Shown here in pieces: positions 1 to 12,330 of a stretch of DNA of 60,000 nt. The notes beneath the pieces are model-generated. The model did no database searches, had not been told where the DNA came from, and saw nothing but the letters and a program-made list of their open reading frames with translations. Each line of letters begins with the position of its first letter. The stretch's first letter is position 1. The stretch comes from Hydractinia symbiolongicarpus. Taxonomy: Eukaryota > Cnidaria > Hydrozoa > Anthoathecata > Hydractiniidae. The stretch spans positions 11,889,001 to 11,949,000 of the forward strand of contig NC_079888.1 of assembly GCF_029227915.1 (NCBI RefSeq). The letters are read 5' to 3'. The translations under genes were made by a program, and so were the position numbers.

Positions 1-496
1 TTTTTCTTGTTCTTAACAGTATATTTTTATTTCTAGGAAGTTTTGTATCGACAATTAGTGAAAATATATACGTGTACAATTTCTGCAAAAGTCAATTTGT
101 GAAAATAAGTCTTTCCTGCAAAAAGGTTTATTTGTTAAAATTAATCAACATGAATTTTTAGCAAAACAAAAAGATTTCTGAATCTTGTAAGCAGCTTTAA
201 TTGAAAGCTATATAAATCCCAAATAATTTATAAGGACCTAAACTAAAATTGCAAACTAATTCACTGCAAAGCAAGTTGAAATTATTCGTTCCAAACATTT
301 ATATATTTCAAAAATAAATTTTTGAAATTTTTTAAAATGACTAATTTGTGAAAATTATTCTTTACGGAAGGTAATTTTTAATATAATTAATATAAACTGG
401 CTAATATAATTAATATTATTAATATATTTAATATAAACTGAATTATATACAGAAATATCATATTCCACATATTATGGAATCACACAATCCATACTC
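1..496. other. AT-rich intergenic DNA, no gene seen
   Basis: Very AT-rich sequence with many short TAATAT runs and stop codons in all frames. I see no coding exon, RNA gene or inverted repeat. It ends at an ATC microsatellite, which is the tail of the LINE fragment that follows. Confidence 0.5.
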
Positions 497-628
497 ACAT
501 CATCATCATCATTCTCGGCTTAACGTCCGTTTTCCATGCTAGCATGGGTTGGACGGGGTATATTAATGACCCTCTTCCAATCTGATCTAGACTGTGTTAG
601 ATCTAAACTCAACTTCCTTTGTATCAAC
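497..628 (-). mobile_element. 5'-truncated LINE copy (3' end only)
   Basis: About 130 bp are nearly identical to the 3' end of the longer LINE copy at 22856–23790. They encode on the minus strand the same last 34 or so residues, ending in HASMENGR and a TAA stop. A short ATC/GAT triplet tail follows on the 3' side, at the lower coordinates. Similarity stops abruptly near 620–628, as expected for 5' truncation during target-primed reverse transcription. The rest of the minus-strand ORF to 765 is unrelated flank. Confidence 0.75.
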
Positions 629-1109
629 TCACCTTTTTGACATATTTTTAAAACTATATGTAGCTGTGTGGATGTCTTTTTAATACAGTTGGCACAAAGT
701 GTGTGAATTTTTTTTTGACAATGGTAAATATATGTGTATACATTTTTATATAGCGAAATCTTCAAGAATCATTTGTATTGGTTGGTACCATAACAGTTAT
801 TACAAGGAATGGGACTGATGGCATGGCCTATCCTATTATCTTGGGAAAAAAATGGTAACAATTGGAAAGTAAGTATGGCACACATTTTTCTAAACACATT
901 GTTACTTATTATAACTTTTTATAACAAAAATAAGGAAATTTTCAGCTAGGTTTTTTGTCAAATTTTATAGTGATGTTGATAGTGACATCAGGGTACGAAG
1001 TAAAAATGGTGAGGCGCTTCATTGCAAATTAAAAGTCATTGGAAAAAACGATGAAAGTCTTTCTTTTATTGTCAGGTCTATAATCAGGTTTTGATATTGT
1101 TTGTTTCAG
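629..1109. other. Unassigned flank of the recombinase gene, with a possible upstream exon
   Basis: No firm gene. A stretch at about 971–1077 lies between a TTTTATAG acceptor and a possible donor, and is open in one frame (it reads DVDSDIRVRSKNGEALHCKL). Its end phase does not match the next exon at 1110, so I do not join it to the recombinase gene. Confidence 0.25.
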
Positions 1110-1718
1110 GTTGAAACATCGTCTACGTCAAATAGTTTAGAAAGGTATGTTTATTTCTTTTTTAATATGTTCTGAAATTGCTGTATAACAATCTAATTTA
1201 AGATTAAATTAAGAATTGAAGTTGCGCATGTAAGAAAGATTCTGCAGCCTTAACTGTTACTAATTTTAGATTCCTTAAATTCTTTTATCCTTGCCTTAGT
1301 ATGTTGATGAGAGAAAATATCAGGTTGAAAAAGAAAATTTCAGAGCTCGAGAACCAACTTTCAACAGACTCTACAAGCTTACCTATAGAAAAGTATGATT
1401 TTTACTGCCATATACTATTTACAACATGTAGATTTTTTGTTTCTCGTATCTCCTTTATTCGAATTATATTATTAATGTATTCAAATTATTATTTGAAAGT
1501 AAAAGAGAAAAAAAATTAGCTAAACCAGAAATGCCAACAAAAATATTCTGCAAAAGCTTCATTCTGCCGAAAATCTTAGTTTAAATGTAATATATTCCTG
1601 CGAAATTCAACTCGTGCAAGACATATTGCAATTAAAATACTAAGAAGAAATTTCTGTTTCCCACCGTTTTCTTGCAGTCTCAAACTATGTTAATTTAATT
1701 GTTTGAATTGTTTCATAG

Positions 1719-2068
1719 AAACCGCAAAAAATGTCCATCACAGTCATGTGATAGTTGTGTTACAAATTTATCTCGGCACATGATAGAAGTACACTATTGG
1801 CCCCAGAGTAAGGCAAAATATTGCGTTGGCATATACGGATTGAGGAAACCAGGTGTTAGGTTTTAGGTTGTCGAAACAAAAGAATGAGTTTGCACCTCCA
1901 AGACGTCCACAAACTATCAAAAGGACCTTACTATTATAGTATGTTGAAATTAGCCAGGGTGTGTGACGTTGCATCAAACAACGAAGTACACATATGACAT
2001 CCATCCCTGCCAAGCATGTCGCCACTGATGATCGCCACTGATCCGAAGTAACAGATTCGGATAGTGAC
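1719..2068 (+). pseudogene. Zinc-finger part of the recombinase gene
   Basis: The acceptor TTTCATAG precedes 1719. The first finger reads C-x4-C..C-x6-RH-x4-H and lies near 1731–1800. The second begins at the TGT at 1869, with H-x4-H near 1891–1910, but in another frame, because the first frame meets TAG at about 1864. The paired fingers before the catalytic part suggest DNA or end binding (inference). Confidence 0.55.
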
Positions 2069-3391
2069 ATGGAAGATGACGAAGTGGTTGACTCTGCTGA
2101 AATTTTAGAGAGGTTTGTGACATATAAAATTTCAGTTGATGGAGGGAAGAGTTGCCAAAAGAGTGCTATTCAGTCAAAGCAGCAATTGAGAGATATTTGG
2201 GCAGCTTTGGATTCCTCATATCCCAGTGATTTAGTCAGAAAATATAAAATTCGCGACACCTTTTTGACAACGTATGCCGAAAAGACAAAGGAATACAAAG
2301 CTTTAACCATTAAACGGTATATTTTGTCACTGCCACACTTCTATGACTTTCTCCTTACTGAGGAGATCCATCTACCTGGAATAGCACCAGATATGATTTT
2401 AAGGATGAAAGTTAGTGTATCTCGATGAAGCAAATCTAATAATGGAACGGTAGAGATACAGCAGCTTGAGAGACAGATGGAGGAGCAACAAATGCTTATC
2501 ACGCCTGAGCAGATCCAACGGTATGAGGAGTCTGCCAGTGCAAAGGAGGCTATCTCGATAATTAAAAATTTTCGTAGCCCTTACCGAGAAAACACCTTGT
2601 CTCGTCAAGAATATGCGTGTATACGGGATTTTCTCATAACGGAAATAACTATAATTAATTTTCAGAGGTCTGGCGTACCTAGCAACATGAACATCGATGA
2701 GGTGAAGGCTGCTGTATTTCGTGATGGTAAATATATTATTAAAGTAAAACGTCACAAGACATTTAGGAAACACGGTCCTGTTAATCTGTGTAAGAGAAAC
2801 CTTGTACCAACAGCTCTTAATTTTTTTCGATTCAATTCGCAGTCAGATACACAGTGACTTTGAAAATGTTTTTGTTTCATATAATGGCAAGATGTTAGAA
2901 TCTGGAGCAATATCGAAACAAATTAATAGCACTTGGAAAAGGTCCGGTGTTTATGGTGAAAACGATCCGCCAGTGAGGAAAAACATCACTTCAAATATAT
3001 TTCAAAAGTCTGGATCCACCATCATTGAAGATAAAAATCCAAGTGAAGCTCCATATGTTGCTAGCCTGCTGACGCACTCTGAGAGCACGTCAAAAAATAC
3101 TACCGTTTGATAGAAAAGGAAAAGTATGCCCTTAAGGGTACAGCTGCCTTGGAGGAAACTTTCAACAAACGTGGCAAAACAAATATTTACGAAAAAAAGA
3201 AAACGTGGACTGATGCCGAAGTCGGGGAGTTGGAGACTCTATTTAAGCAGTTTTTGACTGCGAAATCTGTCAGAATTGGCGATGTACGTAATCTACGTGA
3301 AAAGTTTATCCATCTTATTCATTTGTCTGATAGGCAGATTTTGGATAAATTGAGAAGCTACTGGCGCTATGGAGTCACGGAAGGGGAGAAA
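2069..3391 (+). pseudogene. Catalytic core of the tyrosine recombinase (four frames)
   Basis: ORF 2069–2428 carries an alpha-helical SAM-like/core-binding segment with the DGGK motif. ORF 2477–2857 holds the likely Arg-I region (QRSG) and the Lys/HGP region. ORF 2802–3110 holds the second Arg/His region and ends at HSESTSK. ORF 3107–3391 continues after the catalytic Tyr region into a tail rich in Lys and Glu. The 2426 TGA sits where a Trp codon would keep the frame. The two frame changes lie in homopolymers, which suits recent decay or assembly error equally. Confidence 0.6.
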
Positions 3392-3540
3392 GGTAGGTTA
3401 AAACTATCGCATTTTTCTTCTTATATGTTGTATTGGTGACTTTTATTTGTTTTACGTTAGTATAAATATAAAGATTTTCATGAAAATTGTGCCTGTTTTT
3501 TTTATTAAATTTAAAAGAATTCATTTCCTATCTTTTAATA

Positions 3541-4066
3541 GATGGTAATGATGCTGTTCACAATTCATGCTCCTCTATTGCAACTGAATACAAACAATCT
3601 GTGTCAAAAGGAGGTATGTTTGTGTTGTGCTACTTGCTAGCTTAATTGATTTTGAAAAAAGCGCTGAAGCTTTCACAGGCCGAAACTCGCGAAATGCAAT
3701 TTTTTTGTGAAATTTACAATTCGCGAATATTTCTGTTGCGAAAGTTTATGCACTTAAAGCAGCCCGATCCAATATTTCTTTAGTTAAGGCTTAATAGTGT
3801 GTGGTGTGCTCTTGTTGCGAAAACACAATTTTGTTTTTGATATAGTAGATAAGCATCATGGTGAAAACGAAGATGTTGACGAAGAAAGTGAAGATGATGA
3901 TTATGAAAATACAGTTTCTGGGAAGGAAAAAATTTTCTCGAATGTTGAAGCTAACATCATTGTCGAAAAGTGTGCCGAGATCATTCGTTCTGGACCAATA
4001 TCCATCAATAGAGTAGAACGTGCACTCGAATCAAGCTCTGTTGGAAAACGTACTACAAAACTTTGA
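3541..4066 (+). pseudogene. Last two exons of the recombinase gene
   Basis: Exon 3541–3612 follows a TTTTAATAG acceptor and ends at a GTATGT donor. Exon 3847–4066 follows TTTGATATAG, is strongly acidic (ENEDVDEESEDDD) and ends with the stop at 4064–4066. Phases: the exon ending at 3391 leaves one base, and both joins restore an open frame. The function of the acidic tail is unknown. Confidence 0.55.
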
Positions 4067-7000
4067 CATGTCGCAAATACAAACAAGGCTTAAATATGAG
4101 CGCTTGTAGTACAGAAAAAGTTCCAGAAGAAAGTGTCTCTAAACTGTTTTATTTCTACCTTTACTGTACGAAACATTTAACTATAATTTGGTGTAGTTTC
4201 GCACACTTTTAATTATTTTTCCCACTATTAAACGCTCCTCATTGTATGTATCGAGAATGTTTTCATTTTCTTTGAATTCTTATGGTTCGTTAAAAAAAAG
4301 ATCTGTAGCGCACGTTTTAATTCTTAACGGTGCTGAGACAAGAGTATGGATTAAAATAAGTACCATTTGTTAAAAATAGTTATATCGTTTTGCAGTATAC
4401 AAGTTATGTTTTATGTGCATCACTTGACATTTTTATGTATGTTATTTTTCTATATATATATTTAGTTATGCAAAAACAATGAACAAAATTTCCGTAATTT
4501 GCTACATTATTCATCATTCACCCTAACATCGTTTGCTTATAACAAAAAACGTGTACCTTGTGAATCCTTATTACATTGCCTTTATCGTTATGAGTCTTAT
4601 GAGTCGCCGTTAGGGAGAACTGCCATGTGCCTAGGTGATGCCACGTAACTCGTGAATTTTTTGAATAAGTAACTAAAAACAGTCAATAAATGCACGATTA
4701 AGCGCCCTTGATGCTCGTTAAGGGGAAATGGGCGTTTTGAAAAAAGAAGTATAAATGTTATACTACCGTAGGGGACAAATATTCAATGGGGTTCCTAACC
4801 GGAAAAGGTGCCACATCTAGCTAAATTTAGTACTTAATAAGTCGGTTAGAAATCACGAAATTATAACGAAAAGTATCAGCTAAACTCCAGGAACGGTCTA
4901 TTTAATTTTGCAACAGTATTCTGTAAAGTACCCTGCAGTAAAGAGCGGGAGTGTCCTCATCTGTTTAAAACAAATTCGAATAAAAACAAAAATATCCTTT
5001 CAAATAAATACGCAACATACTGTCATAAAAGTGAGGGAAAGTCGAGAATAGTAACAAAATAATGTCCCGGTTAATGGCGCAGCACTATTGTTAGGTCACG
5101 CTACTATATTTTTAACATGTTCGAGTCTGTAAATAACGCATCCGTATTATAACTTGAACAGCACGTTATTATAAAAACTGTGGGTAATACAATAGCAGTT
5201 TTGACCATTAACAGTTATACTTGCGATATTATGATTTGGCTTTTATATATAGACAGCAAGACAAAGCAGACATCAAAGCACAAATTTAAGTAGCGTTATT
5301 AAGATTCTTCTTCTTCTCCCAAAACAAATCTTGGAGATAAAGGATGACGCAACAATCAACAATAGTTCAATATTTATTATTCTGTCTAAACATTGTTAAA
5401 TAGGAAATTATGTTGAAAATTGTATACGTCGTCATTGCGTAGCAATCTCAAAGGTTTTCCCAACCGAAAAAAGCGATAAGAACCTATAGTTCGGCTATTA
5501 CAGAGTACGGTGGTTTTTATCCTGGAGTAGGAGGCGATTACAATAAACGTGATCGTCTTCGTGCAATGATCTCACACTGACGCTGTTGTTATAAACTTTA
5601 CTTGTATTACTCGTACTTGTACATTATTCACGATGGATTTTAACGATTTCAGCCAGCGCGAAATACCAACGTTTACCAAAAAGTAGTTGTTTTTTGTGTT
5701 TGTCAGGAAGATGTGAAAAGAAGTGCTAAAAGTTATAAATGACAACGAAATTATATGTAAAAAATTCTTTGAAAACTGGAATATTGATTAAAAAAGCTGA
5801 CGTCAGCATAAAATATTGCTGACAGTCATCGTCTAATGCATAAATTTTGTTTGTCTTGTGTTATCTAGAAATTATTCCTACAAACGTTATGAAATATAAG
5901 CCAACACACGATAAATTTTGTTTAGGAAAATGTTTCCTCCTAGCGGTAATGCACTACCGCATCCCCCTACCCTCAATATACTAGCCTCAACTTTGGTTGA
6001 CGACACATAATCAAAAAATTAATAACCTCTTGTTATGTCTATCACCGTTTTGTTTCTTACAAAGACAATACGAAAACTAGAGTGCACTAAAATCGTTTTT
6101 CCGATTCCGCGCCGTAGGAAAAGTCTGCGACCTTTCCACTTCCATGCTGTGATAGATCGTAAGACAGCAACACCAAGATGAAAGAGATAATACTACGTTA
6201 ATTCTTAGCACATATATTTATTTTACATGGGCTAATAAAAAGATTCTCTTTCATATACCTTCATAGACACAAAAAGGGTTAATATGCGCAATTTTTTTAT
6301 ACTCAGGTCGATAACGTAACTCATCGATAGAATATTAAGAATACATCCGACTAGAAACAGAGTAGCAATATCAAAAAGCAATTATATAAACACAATTTCA
6401 AACTTAAAAAGTATTTAACCACATGATTTGATGAAGAATAATCAAAATTTAAAAAAGTTTTGTTGTTGTTGTGCATATCTTGAAAAGGTTACGTTAACTA
6501 CGTGTTAAATTTTCGAGGGTACCTCTAACAGACAGGTCCAAAAATCCTAATTGAAGTGACTACACGTCAAATCCTTTGGTACGAATGCCAGTGTATGTTA
6601 GCAGAATGTTCATGTGTAATTTCAAGATTTTTTGACACAGTACGTTTACACAGTGACAGTGCAAACATGAAGCCCCCAAAATCGCAAAAAAGACCTACTT
6701 TTAAAAAGATAAGGGGTATGTTATGTATGTGATTGCACTCGATTTTTTTTTAAAAAAAATCGTTAAAAACTGGATAATGGCGAATGGTGGTAATTAATTA
6801 GGGGGCTATTTTGGTGCGTGGTAGGATGATCTTTACCCATATAATCAATATTTTCCCATACCACGCCCTAATTCTACTTACCACGACGTAGGTTACGATT
6901 CCTACTATCTTAACTTTAGCTTACTCATTTTTTTTTTAATCGCAACACTTTTACAAAACTTTTAGGTTTTCCTGTTGCAAATTTATTAAAAAATATAAAA

Positions 7001-7087
7001 TAACCTTTGGCAGCCCTTCAAACATCACGCGCGGTTTTATAATATGACTTTTCTTTGAGGTAGAAAACGTAACCTATTTACCTATAC
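4067..7087. other. 3-kb stretch without recognisable genes
   Basis: No long ORF, tRNA or clear terminal repeat. One possible first coding exon lies at 6667–6715: an ATG in decent context, 16 basic codons starting MKPPKSQKRPTFKK, then a GTATGT donor on the plus strand. No second exon can be named. Around 6800–6890 there is a short imperfect inverted repeat built on GTGCGTGGTA / TACCACGCC. Confidence 0.4.
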
Positions 7088-7257
<170 letters not shown>

Positions 7258-7369
7258 GTGAAAGATAATGTATTATATCTTTTTTCATATTATTGCTAAT
7301 GGCGGAAATCTTTAAGCCGCAGGACTTCTTGTTCTATCTGCTTTGGGCAGACAGAAACCTGGGATGTAC

Positions 7370-7614
7370 TTACTTGGGCTTGATCACGATACTCAAGGGT
7401 ATCCACCCGCGTGCTACCGCCATCTTGCGGCTGGCGCGTCCAGCTGAAAAATAAGCGATCATCTTCATCACGTCGCTGGTATCCAGCTTGGTGCTGGGGC
7501 TGCCCAGGAATTTTTTGCCACCATGGCATACGCGAACGTGAATCCGAGGTCCTCGACACTCTCGTACAGCATGTCGATGATTTCCTTCTCTTTGGGGGTC
7601 ACATTAGAACTCAT
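7370..7614 (-). pseudogene. Small protein of the polB element, frameshifted
   Basis: Starts at the ATG at 7614–7612 (MSSNVTPKEKEIIDML) and is open for about 36 codons. It then slips frame in an A-run near 7520 and can be read on to a TAA at 7370–7372. About 80 residues in all. I do not recognise the family. It lies last in the row of small genes behind the polymerase. Confidence 0.4.
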
Positions 7615-7628
7615 GTTTATATTATATA

Positions 7629-7973
7629 TTATCGCATGTGAAAAAAGTCGGTATCGGGCTGGGCTGTAGACTCTCGCTGAGGATGCTCTGGTGCACATGT
7701 TTCGGCAGGCTGCTGAGCCACTGCGGGCTGCTTACGCGTAAGGTAGTAGACACCTGCTGCCATGTAAGCAAGTACGACAAGGCCTCCACCAATGTATACA
7801 CTGCCTGACTGTATAGAAGTGCCTCCAGAAGAGGTTTTGACTGTAGATTCTACAGCACCCTCTTGTTGCTTCAGATCTTCCTTCAGTGCCGCCAATTTGT
7901 GACCTTGTGCGACTCTCCCTGGGTGCTTTGCTGACTTTGTTATGACTGTTACTTCTTTGTGGTTGAACTTCGT
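7629..7973 (-). pseudogene. Small single-pass membrane protein of the polB element
   Basis: The frame is open from 7973 (just after a TAG) to the stop near 7629, about 114 codons, with no ATG at its start. The N-terminal part has a basic HPGRVAQGHKLAAL segment, then an acidic/Gln stretch. One membrane helix follows (GGGLVVLAYMAAGVYYL) and then a Gln/Pro/Thr tail. The missing start and the preceding in-frame stop suggest decay or a lost 5' join. Function unknown. Similar small membrane proteins accompany polB genes in this element class (inference). Confidence 0.4.
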
Positions 7974-8250
7974 CTATTCTTTAAGTCATGAGACTTGGAG
8001 AAATCACTTCCCTCCGCGTCAAGAAAACCCCTTCGAACCATATCTTCCCTCGTACTCCAATCAATTCTTATAAGGTCTCGTCTCTAAAACACAGACGTGA
8101 AGCGGGAAGCGAGCCGCCGCATGTGTTATGATGACGGTATCATGTACACCCAAATCAGCAGATGTACTACCCCAATCCAAATAACGCAGGGATGATAACT
8201 TGTATAAATATTGTGCCATGCTCTTTAAATGCTCGTAACGTTCACGATTG

Positions 8251-8868
8251 TCAATTCGTATCTTTGATAGACTGTTTCCCATTGTTTTCTTGATCTTCAT
8301 CATCTCGTTCTTCACCACTCTTGGACGTTGAGAGCTGGGTGTGATTAATCGTATGCGCAGCAATAAGCAGAGGTGTTAAAAGCTTTCCGAAAGCGACATA
8401 TACCAGTATCCCCAAGTAAGCCATAGAGTCCTTGATGATGGGGTCCTCCTCGATATCTTGCCTCAAGACTCCGGGGCTATCGAGGGGCACTACGTTACTT
8501 ATAGCCTTGGTGTACATGCATATCGCGTGGGTTGACAGTGCCTTGGCAGTCTTTGAACCCTTCTCTTGGAGCTCGCGTTGGGTGAAATCGACATGTACCT
8601 TGTCGATCACCTCGTCTGATGCTTTGACAACAAAACCTTCTGTGCATTTCTTGGGTAGAAGGTGCTGTTTAACTTGACGTATTGCATCTTTCAAAGCCTG
8701 GCGTTTGTTAATAGGTTTTTCACGTTGCTCGAAGGCTTCTACAGGTGTATCATCAAAAATTTGCGCGATATCAGACATTCTATTTATTACATGTCGATAT
8801 CTCAAATAACCGAAGATGATCAAGACGTATGGCAAAATTATGGCGATTAGTAACAATACGTCCAACAT
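8251..8868 (-). CDS. Two-helix membrane protein of the polB element
   Basis: Intact 205-codon ORF whose ATG follows the polymerase TAA with no gap (TAA at 8869–8871, ATG at 8868–8866), which suggests a shared transcript. There is a hydrophobic helix at residues 3–25 (LLLIAIILPYVLIIFGY), a charged middle, a second helix near residues 148–172, and an acidic Ser/Asn-rich end. I recognise no enzyme motif. It is the only open gene of the element that shows no break. Confidence 0.55.
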   Translation of the reverse strand: MLDVLLLIAIILPYVLIIFGYLRYRHVINRMSDIAQIFDDTPVEAFEQREKPINKRQALKDAIRQVKQHLLPKKCTEGFVVKASDEVIDKVHVDFTQRELQEKGSKTAKALSTHAICMYTKAISNVVPLDSPGVLRQDIEEDPIIKDSMAYLGILVYVAFGKLLTPLLIAAHTINHTQLSTSKSGEERDDEDQENNGKQSIKDTN

Positions 8869-11800
8869 TTATTGACACCCCTTAGCCACTAAGAGGTAAT
8901 GACCCCTGGCGAGCGTTGATATCTTGTCTGGTTGCACTTGCCGCTTGTCATCTGCCCTATTGAGTGCCAGCTTGTTCACTTTCTGCGTGTAGATTTGATG
9001 CTCCTTATTCTGGATACATACCCAGGTTTTGTATATGTCAACGCCAACCTCTAGGCAGCGCTGGTAGTCTTCAAAGCTGGTGGATCTCTTCGTGACAGAC
9101 TTTTATACACCTTTAGCTTTGCAATCGCCGCCTTCTTTCGTGAGGCTCTTGTAGGCATACAACTTTGCTCTCAGAGTGATGAATTCTGTCATGATTTTGC
9201 CGCTTAATTCATCATTCATCAAGCCCACGACTTTCTTGTTTTTGCCAATGGGGAGAGGTCTGCCATCATCTTTGCTATAGGCACTCGTGTCGAAACGTGC
9301 TTCTACATTGTCAGCAATGTCGCGATAAAAATCCTCCGTTCTGATGTGGTACACGAATGATTCGGTATCCATATAGCAGAGTTGGAGCTTCCTACCGTAC
9401 TTGGGCTGCATGTAGTCATAGTGGAAGTCGTACATTACGATTTTCGAGTTGTCTAAAATGGTTTGACCAACATACACGAGCTTGTTCATCTTTACCTCTG
9501 TTTTACACATTTTCACACCCATGAGGTGGCTGCTGAAGTAGTTCCCGCCCTTGAAATTGGGCTTCATGACGAGCTTTGTGTACCTCTCTTCGTTGGTAAC
9601 CAACTGGATGAGCTTATAGAAGTCCTCTCGAACTCGTTTTTGGCGGCTGTTCTAAGCCCCGTGTTGTGGTCGATGTAGTTTCTTAGCCAGGGCTTCTGGT
9701 TAAACTGGATGACTCTATACACCTTCTTGAGCTCGAGTCCATGCTTTAAAGCTTGATGAAGGGCTCTGATGTGCACGACCCTGTGAACCACCTTGTAGTC
9801 CGGCAGGAAAGGTAGCTCATTGTGCTTGTCGTGAAGGCTCTTTGGATAATCGATGTCAACCTCCAAGATGTATCCATGCTTGTTGTCAGCGACGAGCTTC
9901 TCGATGCGCTTCTGTGTAAAGGCCTCAACGTTCGACAGCCACTTGAACCCGTGCGTGGGTAGGTCTTGACGCATAGCCCAGCCGTAGAGGTTGTTGGAAT
10001 CTAGGTACTGCAAGTATAAAGACTCAACCTCCGGATCGTATTGGTCCCTCATATACTTGTTGTTAGCTTTAGCATATCTGTGCACGGCTTGAGTAATACC
10101 ACCTCTGATACCCTTCTCGAACATCAGGACATTGTCGGAATCCGTAAGGAGCTCCAGCTTGATCCCCGTGTACTTCAATTATGCTTTCCAAGCGAGACCA
10201 GGTGCACTGTAGAAGTGGGCGGGATCGAGCTTGTAGTTCTCCTGACACACTCCTCGAAAGCCCTGGAAGATGTCGGTTAGTAGCAAGACGTCTGCGACGA
10301 GGTACATAATAGTGATAGTCACCCATGTTGACCTCAGCACCCTCTAGAGTGATGCACTTCCATACTTTTTGAGCATGCTTGTAGTTGTTGTCGCTAATCC
10401 CCTTCATGTTCAGTTTGCTATAGAAAGCCTCCTTGGGAGGTAGTTCCGTTTCCTTGAATCGCTGCCAGCTATCCATGTACTCATAGGGGTAGACGCTTTT
10501 TTGAAGCATCAGTCTGAAGACATCATCTTTGTCGATGAATTTGACCATGGATGGTACGTTTGTCTTTACCTGCTCCTTGCCTAGCTGCTTTGTAGTACCT
10601 GTGTCGCAATTTTTACACCAAAAGCTTGCCACATACTTGGCGTCGATCCTCTGAAATTCCAGACATGTATCTGCGCACTGCTGACATTTCATACCTGCTG
10701 TGTTTTTACCGATGAGGTTGCTTGCCAATTTGTCCAGGCTTGATGTCATGAAGCGACAGCTGTCGATGAATCTGATCTCTATGGTCTTGTACGTATCACC
10801 ATCATCGTGCCCCGTGTCTGCAATGGGCACCCTGATTTTAACGTTGAAGGAGATGTATTTTTCGGTGTTTTCAGCGATGCAACCAATATCCTGAGTGTCA
10901 TACTTCTCCCCCAGTTCTCGGATGAACAAGTGTGCGTCGTACCCTGAAAGATTGTGGAAGATCACGGGTACGTGGCTAGGTATCTTGTATCTGAGATTGC
11001 AAGTCGCGTGCGCTGCATCTCTATACAGCCCCGTGTAGTGACAGTGGTCTCAAACTTTACGGCTATATTCGTCGTTGTCAAATGGTTTCATGCAGATGTG
11101 ACAATTCGTGGCGGAGTCGTGCTCCCTCTTTAGTACCTCCGTTAGTGGTAGCATGTCCTGTTGATTGTAAGTGTCGTAGAGTCGCTTTATCTCATCCTCT
11201 AGGTTGTCGACGAACTTCTTCACGCAGTCATCACCCCTGTAGACTGTCAGTGGGTCCGGCACGGACCCGTAGGCGAAGGTACTATATGTGCACCAGCCAC
11301 ATGGCACGTGCTTGTTCAGCTTTGTCGTCTTGGTCTCCCTCTTATCTTCCGTCATGGGAACGAGCAGGGATTCGAAATCCGCATAGATGGCGAAGGGTAC
11401 CTTGAACTGCTGCTGACCATCCTTGTAGTAGAGCCACTTTTCCTTTTCGCTTGGCAACGTGATCTTGACCACTTCGTTATCCCTGCAGTAGGTATAGTGC
11501 TTGTCTTTCGATTCAATTGTTGGAAAGGCTTGCAGACAGTTCATACAGAAGTGCATCTTTGCATGATTCTTTGATGTCTCGCTACCCAGGAGCCGTGAGG
11601 GATTTTTGATGGCTATATAATGACTCTTTTTATCGTCCGTGAGGAGTAGCAGATTAACCTGTTTCTCGCGTCCGTTGTGTGTAGATTGACGCAGGATATT
11701 GAAAGTCTTCCCCGTCAGGTACAAGACGTTCACCGCGATGTCAGGGTTGTTCTTCTCAAATTTGGAAATGTCCTTGATGCTTGTTGGAAACTCGATGGCC

Positions 11801-12330
11801 TGCCAGCTGTACTGTTCCATGTAGGGCTCTAGCTTGCTTATTCTTTGAGGGTTCGTCCCTATCTCCTCGTGATGCAGAGCAGACATGATGCTCCACTTGA
11901 AGCACTCCTCGTCTTCATTCATAGGATTAATGATGGCCTTTTTGGTGAGTATCCACTTAGGTGCTTTGATATATGATGAACCCCTTGTTAGCCGTAGCTT
12001 ATGGAAGTCCACGTCGATATGCATAATTCGACTGATTGTAAAGCCACTCTTGGGCAGCGCGGGATTCTCTACATGCGTCCTGACCTGGGAAAACATCGTA
12101 TCCAGCACCTCATCCACGACGGTACCCTGGAAGACCGATGTCATGTTGCTGTGGAAGACCTTATCAACTTCGATAAACTCGCTTGTGCCCTCCACTGCCT
12201 TCTTCCATAAAATCCAGAGGGAACACTGCACCTTAGCAGACCCCATTTCTTTAACCTGCTTCTCAACTAAGGTTTTCACATGTGATCATGTGTGCACCAT
12301 CTTCAAGTACCCATCGACATCCGTACCATC
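8869..12330 (-). pseudogene. Family B DNA polymerase, protein-primed type, with endonuclease-VII-like insert
   Basis: Read from about 12330 down to the TAA at 8869–8871. Visible blocks: N-terminal region; Cys/His cluster CMNCLQAF; exonuclease-like FAIYADFESL; a CHICMKPF...DHCHYTG zinc/endonuclease-VII-like motif; FHNLSGYDAHLFI; RFIDSCRFM; polymerase motif A region YLDSNNLYGWAM; motif B region KPNF; motif C region YMDTES. Motif C is normally DTDS, so the second Asp is Glu here. The end carries the conserved HQIYTQKVNKLAL and STLARGH blocks. Breaks: TGA at 11050–11052, a frame change near 10312, TAA near 10180, a frame change near 9630, TAA near 9102. The class uses a terminal protein primer to copy linear DNA (family knowledge). 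Confidence 0.8.

Larger units (their letters stand above)
1110..4066 (+). pseudogene. Decayed, intron-containing tyrosine recombinase (Crypton-like) with zinc fingers
   Basis: Pieces in order: exon 1110–1144; exon 1299–1390 (coiled-coil-like, KKKISELENQL); a long exon 1719–3391; exon 3541–3612; exon 3847–4066. Splice phases match at every junction. The long exon starts with a C2H2-like finger (CPSQSC...RHMIEVH) and a second finger one frame on (C...LHLQDVH). It continues with a DGGK segment and a phage-integrase-like core: a QRSG region with the likely first catalytic Arg, VKRHKT..HGP, then HSESTSK with the terminal Tyr pair just after. This order fits metazoan Crypton-type tyrosine recombinases, which cut and rejoin DNA. 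Breaks: a frame change near 1865, TGA at 2426, and frame slips in a T-run near 2820 and an A-run near 3104. It is therefore not translatable as one protein. It could be an element remnant or a dead domesticated gene. Confidence 0.7.
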
